Shown piece after piece: positions 62,071 to 64,000 of a stretch of 64,000 nt of DNA. The stretch comes from Pseudomonas frederiksbergensis. GTDB taxonomy: Bacteria; Pseudomonadota; Gammaproteobacteria; Pseudomonadales; Pseudomonadaceae. The notes under the pieces are model-generated. The model did not search any database. It saw nothing but the letters and a program-made list of their open reading frames with translations, and was not told the DNA's origin. The stretch's first letter is position 1. Each line of letters begins with the position of its first letter. Where the stretch lies: contig NZ_JAAUOE010000003.1 of NCBI RefSeq assembly GCF_017114915.1, positions 124,001 through 188,000 on the forward strand. The letters run 5' to 3'. Position numbers and translations under genes: made by a program.

Positions 62071-64000
62071 ATGACTTCTGCACTTTTTAGTTCAGGGCTG
62101 TTTATCCCCGAACTCGGCCATCTGGCCATGATCCTGGCGCTGTGTTTTGCGCTGGTGCAGGCCGTGGTGCCGTTGCTCGGTGCCTGGCGTGGCGACCGTT
62201 TGTGGATGAGCCTGGCCCAGCCGGCCGCGTGGGGGCAGTTCGCGTTTTTGCTGTTCGCCTTCGGTTGCCTGACGTATGCGTTCATGGTGGACGACTTCTC
62301 CGTCGCCTATGTGGCCAGCAACTCCAACAGCGCCTTGCCGTGGTACTACAAATTCAGCGCCGTGTGGGGTGCTCACGAAGGCTCGTTGCTGCTGTGGGCG
62401 TTGATCCTCGGCGGCTGGACCTTCGCGGTGTCGGTGTTCTCCCGACAGTTGCCGCAAGTGATGCTGGCCCGGGTGCTGGCGGTGATGGGCATGATCAGCA
62501 CCGGTTTTCTGCTGTTCCTGATCATGACGTCCAACCCGTTCGCCCGGATCCTGCCGCAGATGCCGGCGGACGGGCGCGACCTCAACCCGTTGCTGCAAGA
62601 CATCGGCCTGATCGTTCACCCGCCGATGCTGTACATGGGTTACGTCGGTTTCTCCGTGGCGTTTGCCTTCGCCATCGCCGCGCTGTTGGGCGGTCGTCTC
62701 GATGCAGCGTGGGCACGCTGGTCCCGCCCGTGGACCATCGTGGCCTGGGCGTTCCTCGGTATCGGTATCACGCTGGGCTCCTGGTGGGCCTACTACGAAC
62801 TCGGCTGGGGCGGCTGGTGGTTCTGGGACCCGGTGGAAAACGCATCCTTCATGCCTTGGCTGGTGGGCACGGCGCTGATTCACTCGTTGGCGGTCACGGA
62901 AAAACGTGGCGTGTTCAAGAGCTGGACCGTGTTGCTGGCCATCGCCGCGTTCTCGTTGAGCCTGCTGGGAACCTTCCTGGTGCGTTCCGGCGTGCTGACC
63001 TCGGTTCACGCCTTTGCGTCCGACCCTGAGCGCGGCGTGTTCATCCTGATCTTCCTGCTGTTTGTGGTCGGCGGTTCGCTGACGCTGTTCGCCCTGCGCG
63101 CGCCAGTGGTCAAGAGCCATGTTGGCTTCAACCTCTGGTCCCGGGAAACCCTGCTGCTGGGTAATAACCTGGTGCTGGTGGTGGCTGCTTCGATGATTCT
63201 GCTGGGCACCTTGTACCCGCTGATTCTCGATGCGATGACCGGCGCCAAGCTGTCGGTCGGCCCGCCGTACTTCAATGCGCTGTTCATTCCATTGATGGCG
63301 ATCCTGATGGTGGTGATGGCGGTCGGCGTGGTGGTGCGCTGGAAAGACACCCCGGTCAAATGGCTGATGAGCATGCTGACCCCGGTGTTGCTCGGCAGCG
63401 CCGCGCTGGCCGTCGTGGCGGGTATTGCTTACGGCGATTTCAACTGGGCGGTGCTGGCGACATTCATGCTGGCGGCCTGGGTATTGCTGGCCGGCGTGCG
63501 GGACATTTTCGACAAGACTCGCCACAAAGGCTTGATCAAAGGCCTGCCGACCCTGACCCGCAGCTATTGGGGCATGCAACTCGCGCATTTGGGCATTGCC
63601 GTGTGCGCGCTGGGTGTCGTGTTGTCGAGCCAGAACAGTGCCGAGCGCGATCTGCGCCTGGTACCGGGCGAGTCCATGAGCCTGGCCGGTTACCAGTTCG
63701 TGTTCGAAGGCGCCAAGCACTTCGAAGGGCCGAACTTCACGTCCGACAAGGGCACCGTGCGGGTGATCCGCGACGGTAAGGAAATCAGCGTACTGCACCC
63801 GGAAAAACGCCTCTACACCGTGCAGAACTCGGTGATGACCGAGGCCGGAATCGACGCCGGTTTCACCCGTGACCTTTACGTCGCGCTGGGCGAACCGTTG
63901 GGCGAAGGTGCCTGGGCGGTCCGGGTGCACGTCAAGCCGTTCGTGCGCTGGATCTGGTTTGGCGGGCTGCTCACGGGGGCAGGCGGATTGCTGGCGGCGC
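62071..64000 (+). CDS. ccmF: Heme lyase CcmF (3' truncated by window)
   Basis: Ligates heme to apocytochrome c with CcmH. 643 codons are open to the window end, of about 655-660 expected. Many membrane helices are present, with the WWD motif GWGGWWFWDPVENASFMPW near residue 245-265 and conserved His (VWGAHEGSLLLW, LIVHPPMLYMGYV, LIHSLAVTEKRG). ATG 62071 lies 3 bases after ccmE. Reading stays in a single frame to base 64000. Confidence 0.96.
   Translation, partial: MTSALFSSGLFIPELGHLAMILALCFALVQAVVPLLGAWRGDRLWMSLAQPAAWGQFAFLLFAFGCLTYAFMVDDFSVAYVASNSNSALPWYYKFSAVWGAHEGSLLLWALILGGWTFAVSVFSRQLPQVMLARVLAVMGMISTGFLLFLIMTSNPFARILPQMPADGRDLNPLLQDIGLIVHPPMLYMGYVGFSVAFAFAIAALLGGRLDAAWARWSRPWTIVAWAFLGIGITLGSWWAYYELGWGGWWFWDPVENASFMPWLVGTALIHSLAVTEKRGVFKSWTVLLAIAAFSLSLLGTFLVRSGVLTSVHAFASDPERGVFILIFLLFVVGGSLTLFALRAPVVKSHVGFNLWSRETLLLGNNLVLVVAASMILLGTLYPLILDAMTGAKLSVGPPYFNALFIPLMAILMVVMAVGVVVRWKDTPVKWLMSMLTPVLLGSAALAVVAGIAYGDFNWAVLATFMLAAWVLLAGVRDIFDKTRHKGLIKGLPTLTRSYWGMQLAHLGIAVCALGVVLSSQNSAERDLRLVPGESMSLAGYQFVFEGAKHFEGPNFTSDKGTVRVIRDGKEISVLHPEKRLYTVQNSVMTEAGIDAGFTRDLYVALGEPLGEGAWAVRVHVKPFVRWIWFGGLLTGAGGLLAA

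Noticed and set aside
62092..63930. 612-residue - strand open frame opposite ccmF
   Set aside because: It is a His/Gln/Arg-rich antisense shadow; the + strand encodes an intact CcmF with its WWD motif.

Overview
The window looks like a chromosomal segment of a Pseudomonas of the fluorescens/putida/syringae side of the genus. It is GC-rich throughout. Gene order and near-identity to remembered FleQ, FleN, FleR, CheY and flagellin sequences of pseudomonads support this, as do REP-type inverted repeats typical of P. fluorescens. It covers nearly the whole main flagellar/chemotaxis cluster and runs into the cytochrome c maturation (ccm) operon. Almost everything is on the + strand; only a two-gene unit at 57.2-59.1 kb is on the - strand.

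Region 1 (1-18.8 kb) is a flagellin glycosylation locus upstream of fliC. It holds two large related glycosyltransferases (the first cut by the window edge), a CDP-hexose branch (rfbF, rfbG, an RmlC-like epimerase, an SDR reductase, a sugar C-methyltransferase-like protein, a CmcI-like protein), and a pseudaminic-acid pathway (pseB, pseC, pseF, pseG with a fused GNAT domain, pseI). A ketoacyl-ACP synthase III-like gene, a Maf/DUF115 flagellin glycosyltransferase and a small unknown protein follow. Together these should make and attach an unusual glycan to flagellin.

Region 2 (18.8-35 kb) holds the filament genes fliC, flaG, fliD, fliS and fliT, the regulators fleQ, fleS and fleR, and then fliEFGHIJ. 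An anti-sigma-antagonist/phosphatase/Hpt module (hsbA-hsbR-hptB) sits between fliJ and fliK.

Region 3 (35-57 kb) holds fliK, fliLMNOPQR-flhB, flhA-flhF-fleN-fliA and cheY-cheZ-cheA-cheB-motC-motD, then a ParA-type ATPase, a CheW-like ParP, cheW and a DUF2802 protein. Sigma-54 type -24/-12 elements with exact GG-N10-GC spacing precede fleS, fliE, fliK, fliL and flhA, with a near match before fliD. Sigma-28 type elements precede fliC and probably fliS. This fits the known Pseudomonas hierarchy (FleQ/RpoN, then FleSR, then FliA restrained until hook completion).

Region 4 (57-64 kb) has a hairpin array separating the chemotaxis operon from a convergent pair, a FliK-like protein and a free-standing FlhB C-terminal domain (FhlB). 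The divergent ccmABCDEF operon follows, with ccmF cut by the window end. I found no tRNA, rRNA, insertion sequence, prophage or CRISPR array, and no gene-free stretch longer than about 300 bases.
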